Source: Fasciola hepatica (Eukaryota; Platyhelminthes; Trematoda; Plagiorchiida; Fasciolidae). From it: a DNA stretch of 64,000 bases. Positions 24,821 to 36,649 of this stretch are shown here, piece after piece (position 1 is the stretch's first letter; each line of letters begins with the position of its first letter). The DNA is taken from the NCBI GenBank assembly GCA_948099385.1, contig CANUEZ040000168.1, forward strand, positions 6,863,501-6,927,500, given 5' to 3'. Under the pieces are notes generated by a model that worked only from the letters and a program-made list of their open reading frames with translations, ran no database searches and had not been told where the DNA came from. The translations under genes were made by a program, and so were the position numbers.

Positions 24821-26400
24821 ATGTCCTCGAGTCGGTCACTGACCTTCAACGTCAGCATTGTTATCATTACCATGACGAACACTCGGAAAATACATTACAT
24901 ACAATTTATTTAGCATGTCTCTGCTCATTTCCTGTACAATTTACACTTCCAAACACTCAAACTTATCTACGCAGAGAATCTTCACTCCAGTGCTCGACAA
25001 CCAAAACAGAATGGAACGAAATGGTCTCATGATTGCCACGAGGGACTTGAACGATGCGTATCCTATTCATATCACGAAAAACGTCGTACAGATTCCTGTG
25101 TGGTTCAATTTGGCTGTTACTCTCTTAGAATGAAACTGAAAGCATCAAAACAAAATTGTAGTTGGGTAATTCCTATGTTGACCACTGAAACGGGATCACA
25201 TCCAGGACTAGATCCTGATTACAGGTGGTTCGGCATCTTCCTTTCACATTCAATGACAACTGGTTTCCGACTATTCTGAATGATGATTCCAAATGTTCTA
25301 TACACGGAAGTTTAAGTTTTCATTTCACCAGATAAATTTGGTCAGAACTGTAATACCGAAAGAATACGGTTTTACCGTTCTATCTTTTACGTTACATGTA
25401 GACTCTTCACCGACTTGCAGCAACCGTTGGAACTTTTGGCTAATTTTGTATTCGATTTGGGACTGTTAAGAACCGGTTAGTAACAAGGCTAAGTCAAGGG
25501 GAGGCCCAATCCTGAATTTGGACCGAGCTCCTGTTCTCTGGGTTCGCATAACAAGTGACGTTCAGCAATACGATTTATTCTACGGAAGAGCAACTGAGAA
25601 GTTGAATCGAATGAACGAGACATTCAAAGGGTCTGAGTGTTTCTTTATCAAGGTGGATGTGCTTCGGGGGAGACTTATATGTGTAGATTGATTTCTAAGG
25701 GTTGAAACAAGACAGATTAGCTGTAGGTGGATTTTTAGTGACCAAATTCCTAAAAACTATGCAAAATAGATTCGGTGTGAAAACAGTTTCATTGAAGTTA
25801 AGTCAAGAAGCAAATAAAACACTTTTAGGAAATCAAGCGATGTTTGTGAAGTCACTGACCATCACAGTGATCCATTTACCACTGGCAAGCTACAAACAGG
25901 AACGAAATGAAAGTTATTTGGGAAGATGAGGTTCTTTATTTATGGTGTTTTGTCACAGGTATATCAAATTCTTGTGAGCAAGAAGATGGTCTATGCGAGG
26001 ACCTGAAGTAGAGGGACATGGGTGGGTTTACTGTTCGCTTCGATCACCGTCGTGACTGTGACACATACAGCAATTACGTGCCCATCAAAGCACCACAATG
26101 GCTGCTATTTGCTGTGCGTAACGGCTGAAGTACTCCCCAACTGAGAGGGAAACGAAGTGACGAAGAAGGCGAGACTCGCGAGACTCATCTGCATTTGACC
26201 AGTCGGACAATTTAAAAAGGCAGAGCACGTACTCCTATGTAAATAGGTGTTTTTCGCGTCTACGCTATAGTAATATCGATCCTTCAGGCTGATTAAGCAT
26301 TTCGGCTCCGTTATAACCATATAACCGCGGCCACTGAGTTGGCTGTTGCACAACATTCCATTTCCGGTGATCCGATGACTAACTGTTGTGGTTTTATGTG
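24821..26400. other. no recognisable gene
   Basis: A plus-strand frame at about 25480-25690 (ending ...KGSECFFIKVDVLRG) and the frame at 25702-25929 look mildly protein-like but could not be assigned. They might be pieces of a transposon gag. Confidence 0.35.
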
Positions 26401-27040
26401 CGTTTGGATTGATAGCATCATGACTCTAATCTGATTGCTCACTGACTGATTCAGACTCTACGTTCGGTAGCTTCGGTAGTAGACTGTAATGGTTTACAAC
26501 ACAATACCGCTCTTTTGTCCATCTCTTTACCTCTGAATATAACATTTGGCTTCTCGGTCAATGAACCTGTGTTACGGGTTTGTACGAGGAGTCCCGTTTC
26601 TGCGCCAGATACGCCAGAGGAAACAAAACCAAGAAGATCAAATCGACTTTCGAAACCAGTTATTTGTTACTGTCTCGGGTGTTACTTCTCGAGGAAGCAG
26701 ATGACGTTGTATGGCACTATCTGAGTCTGGGTCGATAACACGAAGACTCTAGTCTGATTGGCCAGTAACCGATTCAGTTTGTACATTCGGTAGATCCGAC
26801 GGTTGACTCCTGTGGTTCACAGTACAGGGCTTCTCTTTTGCTAATCTGTTTAGTTCTGAATATAACATCAACATTAACTTCTTGATCAACAGCTACCCAC
26901 ATTGGCTGTCTTACAGACTGTCTGAGGTACTGCCGAGTTCGGACATATTCACTGCCCCTTATCCGGTCTGAGGATCCCAGAAGGTTGACCCGAATGGTCT
27001 GGTATCCACAATCATTATGTTACTAATGCATCCCCCCCCC
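26400..27040 (+). repeat. tandem duplication, unit ~322 bp, two copies
   Basis: Landmarks repeat at a constant offset of about 320: GACTCTA(A/G)TCTGATTG (26412, 26737), TTCGGTAG, CTCTTTTG and CTGAATATAACAT (26532, 26857). The units are well diverged. Function unknown. Confidence 0.65.
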
Positions 27041-27252
27041 CCCTATGACTGGTCAATGGGTGAATCCTGGTTCGGAGAGATCGACGGGTAAAGGCTAAGA
27101 TTTTCAGGTGGTACAGACTGAGATGAGATAGACACTAAGGAATAACGTGTGTTGATTGTTACCACTGATCCATATAGTGATGATGGCCGATGACCCAAGA
27201 TCAATAAAATACACATCTAATTAACACGCTTCATTTGATGAGGTGAAAGGGG

Positions 27253-27316
27253 ATTATTATTATTAATAATAATAACAATAATATTATTAATAGTATTATT
27301 ATTACTGTTATTATAG
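27253..27316. repeat. (ATT/AAT)n microsatellite
   Basis: Interrupted ATT then AAT runs that are partly self-complementary. Confidence 0.9.
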
Positions 27317-27429
27317 TGGAAATTTTTGAAGAGTGGAATATCAGTGAGGGTTTTCTCAGGTTCCTCGATGATCATAGATAGTGAAATGTGTTTTACTGTT
27401 CTAAAGTGATGGGTTGGAAGAGCGAACAT

Positions 27430-29200
27430 CTAGTTCTTCTCAGCATTTGCATCTGATATCCCGTTTCATTCGGATTTAATGAGTCATTCAGACCACGCTA
27501 ACATACTGTTTTATAAAATACCAAGTAGACTAGTTTCATACGCACTCGTATAGTATAGTAAACACTACTTACGTCGGAAGCAAAGTTACAATTTTGTCTT
27601 TTTCTTTTTTACTAGATTGCGGATCTAAAGAGTAGGTTACTTTTTGGCCTCGATCGTTCAACCCGTCGTGGCAAGAAAAGTATCACAAGCTTGGGGAACA
27701 ACTGAAAGGACTGGCAGAATGTGAGGTCTATAAAAGTCACCAAGATGACAGTATCAATTACTCTACCTCGAGAAAATTGTCAATTGTAGTTCCCTTTGAA
27801 ACCTTGGTCAGTTCATTTGTTTCCCTGTTTGTAGGCCCTAATTTTGTCATCTGGCTTTCTGCTGGTTTTCACGAAATACTGAATTCACCAACCTGTCGAG
27901 CACAGATTTAGGTATCAGTCCTGTAAAATCATCAAATGAGATCGCGTTTCTTCTGTCTAAAGGAGTCTGTTTGCTTTTTTACTCATTTCCACTACTGGTT
28001 TCATCAGACCGAGTTCCACGTGGTTGCTCTGGCTGTTCCTGGTCAGCCACCAGAAATTTCGTTAACACGGTCTTGAAGGTTCTTGTCCTCAGAATTTGTT
28101 GATAATGCAACACTCCTACCGCATCCGGTTAGCTGGAATTGTTGGCAAATTACTGTTGTGGATAATTTAAACTCTTATTGAAGAAAATTAAACCATTCTT
28201 GAGTCTCGGGATCACGACTGTCGGTTCAAAACAGCTTTTAGAGTCTTTCATCGGTGCTTAATAAGATAAATAACCCGAGGGAAACTCACGGAGATAAAAA
28301 ATAATCTTGGGATGAAAGATTGAGGGATTCCAGGTATACTATACTTCAAAACAATCCGTGATATAAAATCAGTTTTTCCTTGGGAACTCCAACTTGAATC
28401 TTGAAATCCCTGGTTCTTGAGTCAGATAGGATTTGTGATAACGTGGGACTATATACTGAACACCTGCTTAGCATCTCAGTCTAATCTGAAGAAAGAGTCT
28501 GCGCTATTTGGTCTCAAGTCTTGTTGAAACTGTGACTGGGACCAAAGTTGATAAACCGAAAAAGAAAGAGTATTTGTTTGTGCGAATTCACTGAGTCAAA
28601 ATCAATATGAATTTTCCTGTGAATACTACCAAGAGCAAGGGTTTGCCTCTGTACTTTGGAAGGGATCCCGTGGGCTGGTGTTTTCAACTCATTCGGTTGC
28701 CCTGAGAGAGCTGTCAGAATTCAAGAATACATTTGAGGTGGATGGTTTCCAGTACCCAGCGCTATCAATTGACATCCAGATCCTACCTGGTGTAATGTCT
28801 ACTTCGCTATCAAATTTTCATACACAAATTTCACATGACTCTGAACCAGTGAAAAATTACCATTCAGGATGATCTGTGACCAGTTTTTCATGTGGACGTA
28901 ATGTTGACAGCTTGCCATTTGCCATGGTGTTGAAGATCAGATCAAGGAATTGACTGGGACTTATCAGGAAAGCACGAGCCACGATATAGCGGCCACACCA
29001 AACTATCGCGACTTCTTTTGGGCTGTGGATGTGGAATTCAATGCTGTAATAAGGTCCTCACCTGATGACAGCATTAATTTTCGCCTTGGTTGAACAAATC
29101 CGCCATTGAGGGTGTATAAACTGTAGGTTTGCTCTATACGCAAGTCAAACCGACAAAATATGCGCGCAAATCGTGAGGTGTGACGTTTCTTTCTGAGCAC
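27430..29200. other. no recognisable gene
   Basis: AT-rich sequence. The only longer frame (28678-28872, plus) has no domain or acceptor. Confidence 0.45.
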
Positions 29201-29208
29201 ACGGGCAT

Positions 29209-29211
<3 letters not shown>

Positions 29212-29259
<48 letters not shown>
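29212..29259. repeat. (CA)n microsatellite
   Basis: 24 perfect CA units. Confidence 0.95.
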
Positions 29260-29262
<3 letters not shown>

Positions 29263-29357
29263 CAGTTAGGCAGCCGCACCCACCTCTGATTATTCCGCCT
29301 TTTGCACCCGTCCCCTTCAGATGTGCGCGGAGTGACCTACGTGCGCAGTGCGACTGA

Positions 29358-29759
29358 TTGCATGCACTTCAAAGCACCTTCTCTGTCTCAGCCAGCATGC
29401 TGATTCGTTCGGTGCCACTATGCGGCTCAGCACAGCAGCCGGAATTCCATCCACCCTGTCATGTTCACAAAACCGAAGTAGGGTTCTTGCACGTGATTGG
29501 TCAGTGGAATCAGATGCACAAATCACACGCACGTACTGATCGGTACCCCAGCCGGAGGTTGAAACGCACCAGAGCCTACATCACCGACAGCAAAGTAGGT
29601 ATTTTGTCAAATGAATTCCGTGCTTTTGGGTTCAAAGAGCTACCTAGCACGACCAAACGAGCACGCTCTACTCGCACACAGAGGGCGCTGACACCGAGTC
29701 GACCAGCCTCGCTCTTATGGGACTCTACATTTATCCGGAAAGTGAAACGGAATGTGCGG
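29358..29759 (+). CDS. candidate first coding exon, unknown protein
   Basis: A 134-codon frame from an ATG runs exactly to a consensus donor: ...AATGTGCG|GTGAGT, with the in-frame stop TGA lying inside the donor. The segment is richer in G+C than its surroundings. The translation is basic near the end (KRARSTRTQR, FIRKVKRNVR) and shows no known domain. No downstream exon was found. Overlapping frames on both strands are also open, as is common in GC-rich DNA, so support is modest. Confidence 0.25.
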
Positions 29760-29762
29760 TGA

Positions 29763-30913
29763 GTGTTATTTACCATGGTACACGGAACAAATAAAATAGC
29801 CAGTTAACTGAATTTATTCAAAATGTTACAGATCCCGGCAATTCAGTTGTTCGGTACTGCCAAAAGTTGACACCAGTAAGCCGAAGTCTTGTGCAATGAA
29901 GGCTAGTACGTCGCGTGGGATACGGAATGTAGTAGCTCAGCTCGTTTCTGTTCGATCAGATGGAGGTCGCCGACCAGAGTTCGGTTTATGAGGAGAAACT
30001 TTTAGAGAATTTCTACTGCTTGTCGAAGAATCACTTCTGCCAGTGTAGGTAATGCTGTGCACTTGGATTATGCATGCCAGAGTAAATGTGTGATCATATG
30101 CAATTCATGCTATGCTAAGCAGCATACTAATCTTCAACAGTATTCATCATAATTTTGTTTGCTACCCCAGACAGGGCCACTACCGTAAGGTGATTTATCC
30201 TCAGTTAAAAGAATATAATGTTTGAGTATTCACGTCATAATAACGACTACGAGGATATCTCGAGGTGGACGGTAATTGGAGTGAAAAGATGGTGGCCAGC
30301 AAACAATCAGACAGGCTGATCGTTATGGACAAAATACAAACGAGTATTGGTCTGATATATCCTTATAAAAAGTCATCTGGCACCGCATAAAACTCGATCT
30401 TCTGGGATACTCAACACAGCGAAGGATCTGTTCTTTTAAACTTAGCATTATATATGTTCTATTTGTACGAGTACGTATATCCTAAGTAGAGGAAATGGTA
30501 ACGGACAGGGTAAAAATAGAATAGCCAATGCGGGTATGATGCTCACGGGCATTGTGAACTTTTGGTAAAACTAGAGGAGAGTCATCTTTCGACCGCATTT
30601 TTATAAAAGTAAATTTACCCAACTATCTGGTGAGTACGAAGATTGCACAAACTGAAGCATCTTATAGAAAGAAAATTGAGAATAACTGCAGGTAGATAGT
30701 AAAACCAATTTGATTCTATCGCAAGTATGTGTTGTAATCAGCGATTTTTACGATAAGAACATCGAAAAGATCGGCGTATCAGACGCGAACAAAGTAAACG
30801 TACATGGCACTACCCCCTGCAAGGGAGTTTTAACTAAGACAAACTTGCCCATTTTTTAACACAATTCTACGTCACCAACCAGCACAAAAGTCGTACATAT
30901 TCCTCCTACGATT

Positions 30914-30915
<2 letters not shown>
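29763..30915. other. no recognisable gene
   Basis: No open frame of note and no recognisable repeat. Confidence 0.5.

Positions 30916-30996
<81 letters not shown>
30916..30996. repeat. (TA)n microsatellite
   Basis: About 40 perfect TA units. It forms the downstream border of the minus-strand repeat at 31000-31350. Confidence 0.95.
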
Positions 30997-30997
<1 letters not shown>

Positions 30998-30999
30998 CA

Positions 31000-31350
31000 C
31001 TTGTTCTTTCCCAACACTGCCCAACTTCGCCCTATGCACTGTTGAAAGTAAGCCACGTATTGACGAGAGAATAAAAGATCCTCGGTAGCATACGACTGGT
31101 TTCGCAATTGTTGCCACGCATTAGGTTCGCGTACGTTGCACTCCTTTGTGTACTCATCCTCAGATATGTACAGTCCGTAGGTATTTCATTCATAAAGATC
31201 GCAATTCTACCTGAAGAATGTAAGTGGATATTCCACTTAGAAGAGTCCTTTGAGGAATCACAGCTGTGATTCACCGATGTCTTTTGTCCGCTAGTCGCGC
31301 CCAAACTCGGGAACGACGACAATGCAGTTCTTATGCATATGCATATATAC
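31000..31350 (-). repeat. TA-bordered repeat unit, copy 2
   Basis: Minus-strand homologue of 9700-10050. The core TGGCAACAATTGCGAAACC is conserved, but the CTGATGA of copy 1 reads CTAATGC here. A 226-codon frame (31712-31032) runs through it, but the sequence comparison does not suggest coding constraint. Confidence 0.6.
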
Positions 31351-32320
31351 TGTCGCCATTCGTAAGGTATGATGGAAACCAATGCATACGGGCATCTGAT
31401 AAATTTTTTTGCTTTGGTTACTTGACACGATAAGTGCAGAAATATTCTAATCCATATGTAGGTAATGAACGAGTAGTGAAGAGTCTGTACAGCAATGAAC
31501 TTTGGTTTGGATTTATCTATCGAGTAAATAAGCTCGGAAATGAGACACGACCCTAGTTTTGCCACCGTATATCGGTATAAACCATGACGAAAATTGAGTT
31601 CGAAGAGGAAATTTGGGGAGTTAAATGAAAGTAACTCAGATAATAATGGAAACACGAAATCCATGCACACTAGTGTTCGCTGGGTATGCCTTACCTTTGA
31701 GAACTCTTCCAATTCGCCTCAGCATAAAGCCCTCCTATTTGGTCATGAAATCATTTATTGCATTATGTTCTATCTCACGCTCCACTTTTGAACCCGAAAC
31801 CCCGTTGACATCTCTCTTCAGAACAGCGAACACGTTTTCGTTAACTTTTAGATAAGGAGAGTTGGGGCGGTAATTGGAGGAACTCCGAACTTTAATTTGC
31901 ACATAGTTTCACAATTCTAGAAGTCAGTAACGAACAGACAAACATTCATTTGTCCTGTGCATTCGCATTAATCTGTGATAATCACATCAGCGTAACTGCT
32001 AATCCAAAGGAGGCAATGGTCTATTTAAAAATATTCGACAAAACTCAATCACGAGACTCGAGTGAAAAGTTAAATAACAGAATAGGACAGGTTTAAGATA
32101 GATTTATTGAAAATACTCATAGAACTGACCGATTTGAAACTTCAATCGGTTCATCACGTGGTATGAACACAAACCTCAGGATTGCAAACCACGAAATAAG
32201 CACTGTACTATTGTTTCATTCGGCCATCTAAAGATCTTCCAGCAGTTCATATTGAGCGCGCCCCACATGGGTTCTCCGTGCTGTTATCATTTCACTTAAC
32301 CCCCACGGACACCAAGTTCA
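31351..32320. other. no recognisable gene
   Basis: No feature supported beyond short frames. Confidence 0.45.
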
Positions 32321-32326
32321 TCGTGA

Positions 32327-32525
32327 CATTTGATCACGGTGAGGGTGACAGACTGTCTGGCTTTGACGAGTGTGACTCACAATCATGCATTTCGGGTTCG
32401 AGTCTCATTTGGGGAGGGAGCTTGGAGGATAAGTGCATTTCAGCTGGTGTTTCTCAACAAGTCGAACGAAACAACAGTATATTAGTTTTCAGTGATGAGT
32501 TGAGCATTCATACTGCATGATGAAC
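32327..32525 (+). repeat. tRNA-like SINE, copy 2
   Basis: B box GGTTCGAGTCT at about 32395-32405, preceded by ACTCACAATC as in copy 1. The 3' end, TTTTCAGTGATGAGTTGAGC followed by ATTCATACTGCATGATGAA, matches 21036-21068. Confidence 0.6.
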
Positions 32526-33133
32526 CACTTCGAAAGCAAGTTAAACCTCATACCGCTCGTAGTTGTGGTTGAGATTAGTTATTTCCTCATCTCAGTTGAT
32601 TTAACTCTGCACAGTTCTTCTTTCGTGATTTTTATTGGTGATCTGATCCCAAATATTACATGATCAATCATTTTCAAGAAGCAAATCGAAGTTTAAATTA
32701 GTCCTCGCATTCAGGTGGTTTCAGTTTATGAAAATAGACCTGGATTTTCACGAAAGACATGTTGTTTGTACAACACCACCGGTTGCGGTTCAACCGAGCA
32801 GAAAAGTCAGATCACTGAACCACGCGCACAGTTTTTCCATGAATCGAATCACTGGGAACTTTATATGCACTTGAAGGGCTGGTAAGAATCCCATAGATAT
32901 GCGTAAACTATAGCGTAAGAATAGCAACTGAGAGTAGAAATCACTGATCTGTGTATATCTAGGCTGCACCCAAACCCTCCCACTGGTATATTAGAACTGT
33001 GCAAACTGAATGAATAACTGGATGAGTCAAATTTTGCTCATTTCCGAATACTAAAGCACAATAACGTTTTCAGTGGATACCTAACAGGTTGATGACATTT
33101 GTGTTGTGGTCAGTAGTGGTAGTAGCATCAGTA

Positions 33134-33134
<1 letters not shown>
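32526..33134. other. no recognisable gene
   Basis: No feature seen. Confidence 0.5.
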
Positions 33135-33189
<55 letters not shown>

Positions 33190-33263
33190 CTAGTGGTAGT
33201 AGTAGTAGTAGTGGTAGTAGTAGTAGTAGTGGTAGTAGTAGTAGTAGTGGTAGTAGTAGTAGT
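33135..33263. repeat. (TAG)n microsatellite with TGG interruptions
   Basis: About 43 trinucleotide units, with TGG variants at fairly regular spacing after 33190. Confidence 0.95.
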
Positions 33264-33609
33264 TTTGTCTTCTTGCCCAGAGAAAACGACATTATTCATT
33301 TGTGGATTCAGGATTTTCCGAATGACCCCATTACACCTACGCAAAGAATGTTCAGTTGACACTCAAACGGCTTGTTACCAACACAATTTCCTGCATCATT
33401 ACTAGAGTGCTTCACTTACTCGGTTGATGGCGGTAACCAAAAAGTCAACATCCCACTCTGTTTTCTTTATCCGAGTACAGGCTCATAGGTTTCGGAAACT
33501 CTACGATCAGAAAATTTCTTGGGTTTTATTTTCAACAACTCCCGTTTGTCATCCCTTCGCTGACTAATTTTGCAAGTAACAGGGGTAAAGAACATTTAGC
33601 CATTTTTAC

Positions 33610-33611
<2 letters not shown>

Positions 33612-33660
<49 letters not shown>
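33612..33660. repeat. (TA)n microsatellite
   Basis: Perfect dinucleotide run of about 24 units. Confidence 0.95.
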
Positions 33661-33662
<2 letters not shown>

Positions 33663-35440
33663 TACGCACTTCTTTCTCGGATGATGACAATCGGATTCCT
33701 TTTCTGAGTGTTGAATTTATCGTACAACTTCAGTGCCCAACTCAATGTTGCACACCCATGAAAAAGTCACATTGATGGGAATCCAAAAATCCAATCCGTC
33801 GTTATCCGTGATCCGAATAGAAAGGTGTTCCTCCAGGAATGGAACCGGCGACAATGACCTGATTGCATCCGCATCGGATCCACCGAGTGAAACAAAACGA
33901 CTAACCTAAGGGAAACAGTTTACCAGAAAAAACAGAAGACAAATATTACGAGGAGGCAACATTTCGTGCATTATTTTCATTCACGTGCACAAGACAACCT
34001 GACATTTATACAAAATGTGTTCAGATCAATTTGAGTGAACAAACTTGAGACAGAAAATTGCGAAGAGCGACAGCTGAAGCCCGATCATGCAATGAAAATG
34101 CTCAGATCATCGTCTAAAATTTATGGACTCAGAATATAGTCTTCTCAACAGGGTTGTTGAGGGTCATTAACCGGTGAAATGAATATTCACCACTGAACCT
34201 GCAATGGGTCTCAAACCTGGAGTGTATGACTTTCAGTCACACAAGTTAGGTAGAAGATAATCTGGGGTAGTTACGCCAATACTGAAAGATGTATCCAATA
34301 GGGATAATCCGGTTCGTGATACTGCCGTCTTCACCTGAGATAGAGCATTAAAAATTTCGCAAGGATTTTGAAAACTCCATTTTTTTTAGGTATAATGGCT
34401 TAATACCCTTATGCTACTTAAAAATTGCACAGTTCCTTTTAACTGTAGGTTTGCCATTCCAAATCGATTATCTCAGTACAAAATATTAATTTTGTGGTAT
34501 CAGACCTCATTCTGCATTGGATCAAAACGACTTTTGCTCACCAGTATTTCACGGTTAACATTCAGGAAACAATAAATTTGTGATGAATACTTAGAATGGT
34601 GCTCTAAATACCACCTCACTATTGACCGTGGTCTTTGTTCAGTTTATCGGTTTGTTTTAAGTCGTTGCACTCGGTGAAGTGGAAACCTGTAATTTGTGAA
34701 AACAGCATGATCTATTTGTAAGATACTAGAAGCCGGGTTAGTTAGGGTTCTGCGGAAATGTACTGTAAAATAACACCCCTAGCTGTGTGTGGCACGGCTT
34801 TTACCGATCAGGGAGTTTAGTTACGCGTACGATATGCGATTACCGATTTTTCCTATCCAATCATACATAGTGAAGAAATCTGAGGTCATTCGATCACATC
34901 TGGTTTTCACATTGACCAACAAGCCCGTCAAAAAAGTAGATATCACATTCATTCGATCACGCATGGCCCAGTAATGGACCTGTATATCGTTCTGATCCAT
35001 ACTGTTTTCTGATACATTGTTGTTATATTTTAGCATTCAGATAAGAAAACCCCAAACGTGTAGGAACGGTAACATCAATTCTGGCGATTAATGGGAGCAT
35101 CGAAACAAATAAAAAACAAATCAGCGGTGGCACATGAATAGTACCAACATAGCTCTAATGACTTATGGTCCCGTAATATACCGTTGATCATTAGTTAAAA
35201 CGCACCTAAATACGATGTAGATGACTCTTATAAAATTCAGTCAGCTTGTGATCTTCCAGTCGATTGGTTTCAGTTTGGATAACTACTAATCGGAAGTCAG
35301 AATTACAAACCAACTGGTCACGATTGTGTGACTAATCGTGTGACAGATATACGCGAATGAAAATATCAGGCTAGTGGCCCCCGTACGCTATCTCGTTTCC
35401 CAATTTTTATATCCATCAGGATAGGTGTATCTTTTAGACT
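33661..35440. other. no recognisable gene
   Basis: Faint tRNA-like boxes on the minus strand near 33840 and 34215 (GGTTTGAGACC) suggest old SINE fragments. Frames at 34789-35036 lack support. Confidence 0.35.
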
Positions 35441-35449
35441 GCTCAGAGA

Positions 35450-35710
35450 ATGAAAGCCACAACTTACGCGCTCAGGTTCACTGGCAAAGATTTTTCTTCC
35501 GTAACTTGGACTGATCATCGCAACCTGTATTCTAACCACCACTTGATTCCGCTAATATTTCGCACTGGGAATTCTACCCAAAAAGCACTCACAACATATC
35601 TACCAATGATGGCAACCAACTTGACCTGGTGTTCAGTCTAGTATCTTACTCTGTATACCCAATATTTTACACCCAACACTGTCATTTCTGATAGCCTTTC
35701 CACATATTCA
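35450..35710 (+). pseudogene. LINE (CR1/Jockey-like) endonuclease fragment
   Basis: Two adjacent frames give DFSSVTWTDHRNL...LIPLIF...QKALTT, then NDGNQLDLVFSL. These match the GDFN...W...LDLVFT signature of the C-terminal part of LINE apurinic-type endonucleases, the Asp/Asn of GDFN being catalytic. A one- or two-base frameshift separates them and stops follow at once. The expected downstream SDH motif and RT are missing. Confidence 0.5.
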
Positions 35711-36202
35711 GTAACCAGTTCAATGACAGTGGTATTCATATACCGACACCTTTTCGTAGTTCCGAGTATTATAAAAAAAAATGGGTTAGCCGCCACTGCA
35801 GCAGCATCCATTTGGCTTTCGACAAGCCAACGGATGTTACTTCGGCCCTGCTAGGAAATGAGATTGGACTAGGCTTATCACGCTCTACGATACTTCATTT
35901 TGCGTCCGATCAATGGGGAAATGAAGTGGGAAAATGCAAATGTCTAGATAACCGAATTCATGTACATCATTTGTTGTCTCTCTCGTTCGACACTGTTACA
36001 TCTGTTCTGATAGCAATCCGGATCTATAGCGGGAATTATGGGAACCAGTTCTAGAACACTGCTACACAGTTATTCAGCCGTTCTTGAGACCTTGCAAATT
36101 ACCTAATTCTTTCCATGTGAAAAGATCAGTGTTCCTATTTCCATTTGCGGATTAATTGTTCTCGAGCTTCATATCAATACCGAAGGTAAAAAAGAAGGGG
36201 GC

Positions 36203-36203
<1 letters not shown>

Positions 36204-36252
<49 letters not shown>

Positions 36253-36269
36253 GAGCGAGAGAGCGAGAG

Positions 36270-36301
<32 letters not shown>
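36204..36301. repeat. (GA)n microsatellite
   Basis: Nearly pure GA for about 98 bases with GC interruptions (GAGAGC units). Its translations (poly-Ser/Leu) are artefacts. Confidence 0.95.
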
Positions 36302-36464
36302 CAGGGATACACTATCACAGTGAGTTGGGATTGAGGTACACAGTAAGCTACAACCCCTATTCGAAGTGGCCGCAACAGAAAACGAATAATTAAAACAATT
36401 CATCAAGTAGTTGCAAAGCTCAATTAGCCATTGAAAATCATTTAAGCACTGAACAATTCTAGTA

Positions 36465-36640
36465 TACAAGGATCAGTATTCCTTCGCGGGGAGTTGCTTA
36501 TGTTCGATCTGCAAACACACGAGGGAAAGAAAACTCCATGCTCTCAGGACTCAGTAAATGCGTCACAAGATCCGACACTTACATTGGTCGAACACCAACC
36601 AATACGGCTGCCTTCGGCCTGCTCACTACACAACTGTGTC
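36465..36640 (+). repeat. ~170-bp dispersed repeat, copy 3 of 3
   Basis: Aligned with 14468-14640 and 24640-24820: GGATCAGTATTCCTTCGCGG at the left end, TCAGTAAATGCGTCA in the middle, GGCCTGCTCACTACAC at the right end. Confidence 0.7.
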
Positions 36641-36649
36641 ATCCTTGTT

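Noticed and set aside
30856..31117. Open frames with long Tyr-Ile repeats, also at 59995-60586
   Set aside because: Produced by (TA)n microsatellites.
31032..31712. 226-codon minus-strand frame as a gene
   Set aside because: Its homologous part (with 9.7-10.05 kb) shows substitutions at all codon positions and no preserved start or splice sites. Better explained as a repeat.
33081..33405. Poly-Thr and poly-Val proteins
   Set aside because: Produced by the TAG microsatellite. No domain on either side.
36152..36469. Ser/Leu-rich proteins
   Set aside because: Produced by the GA microsatellite.
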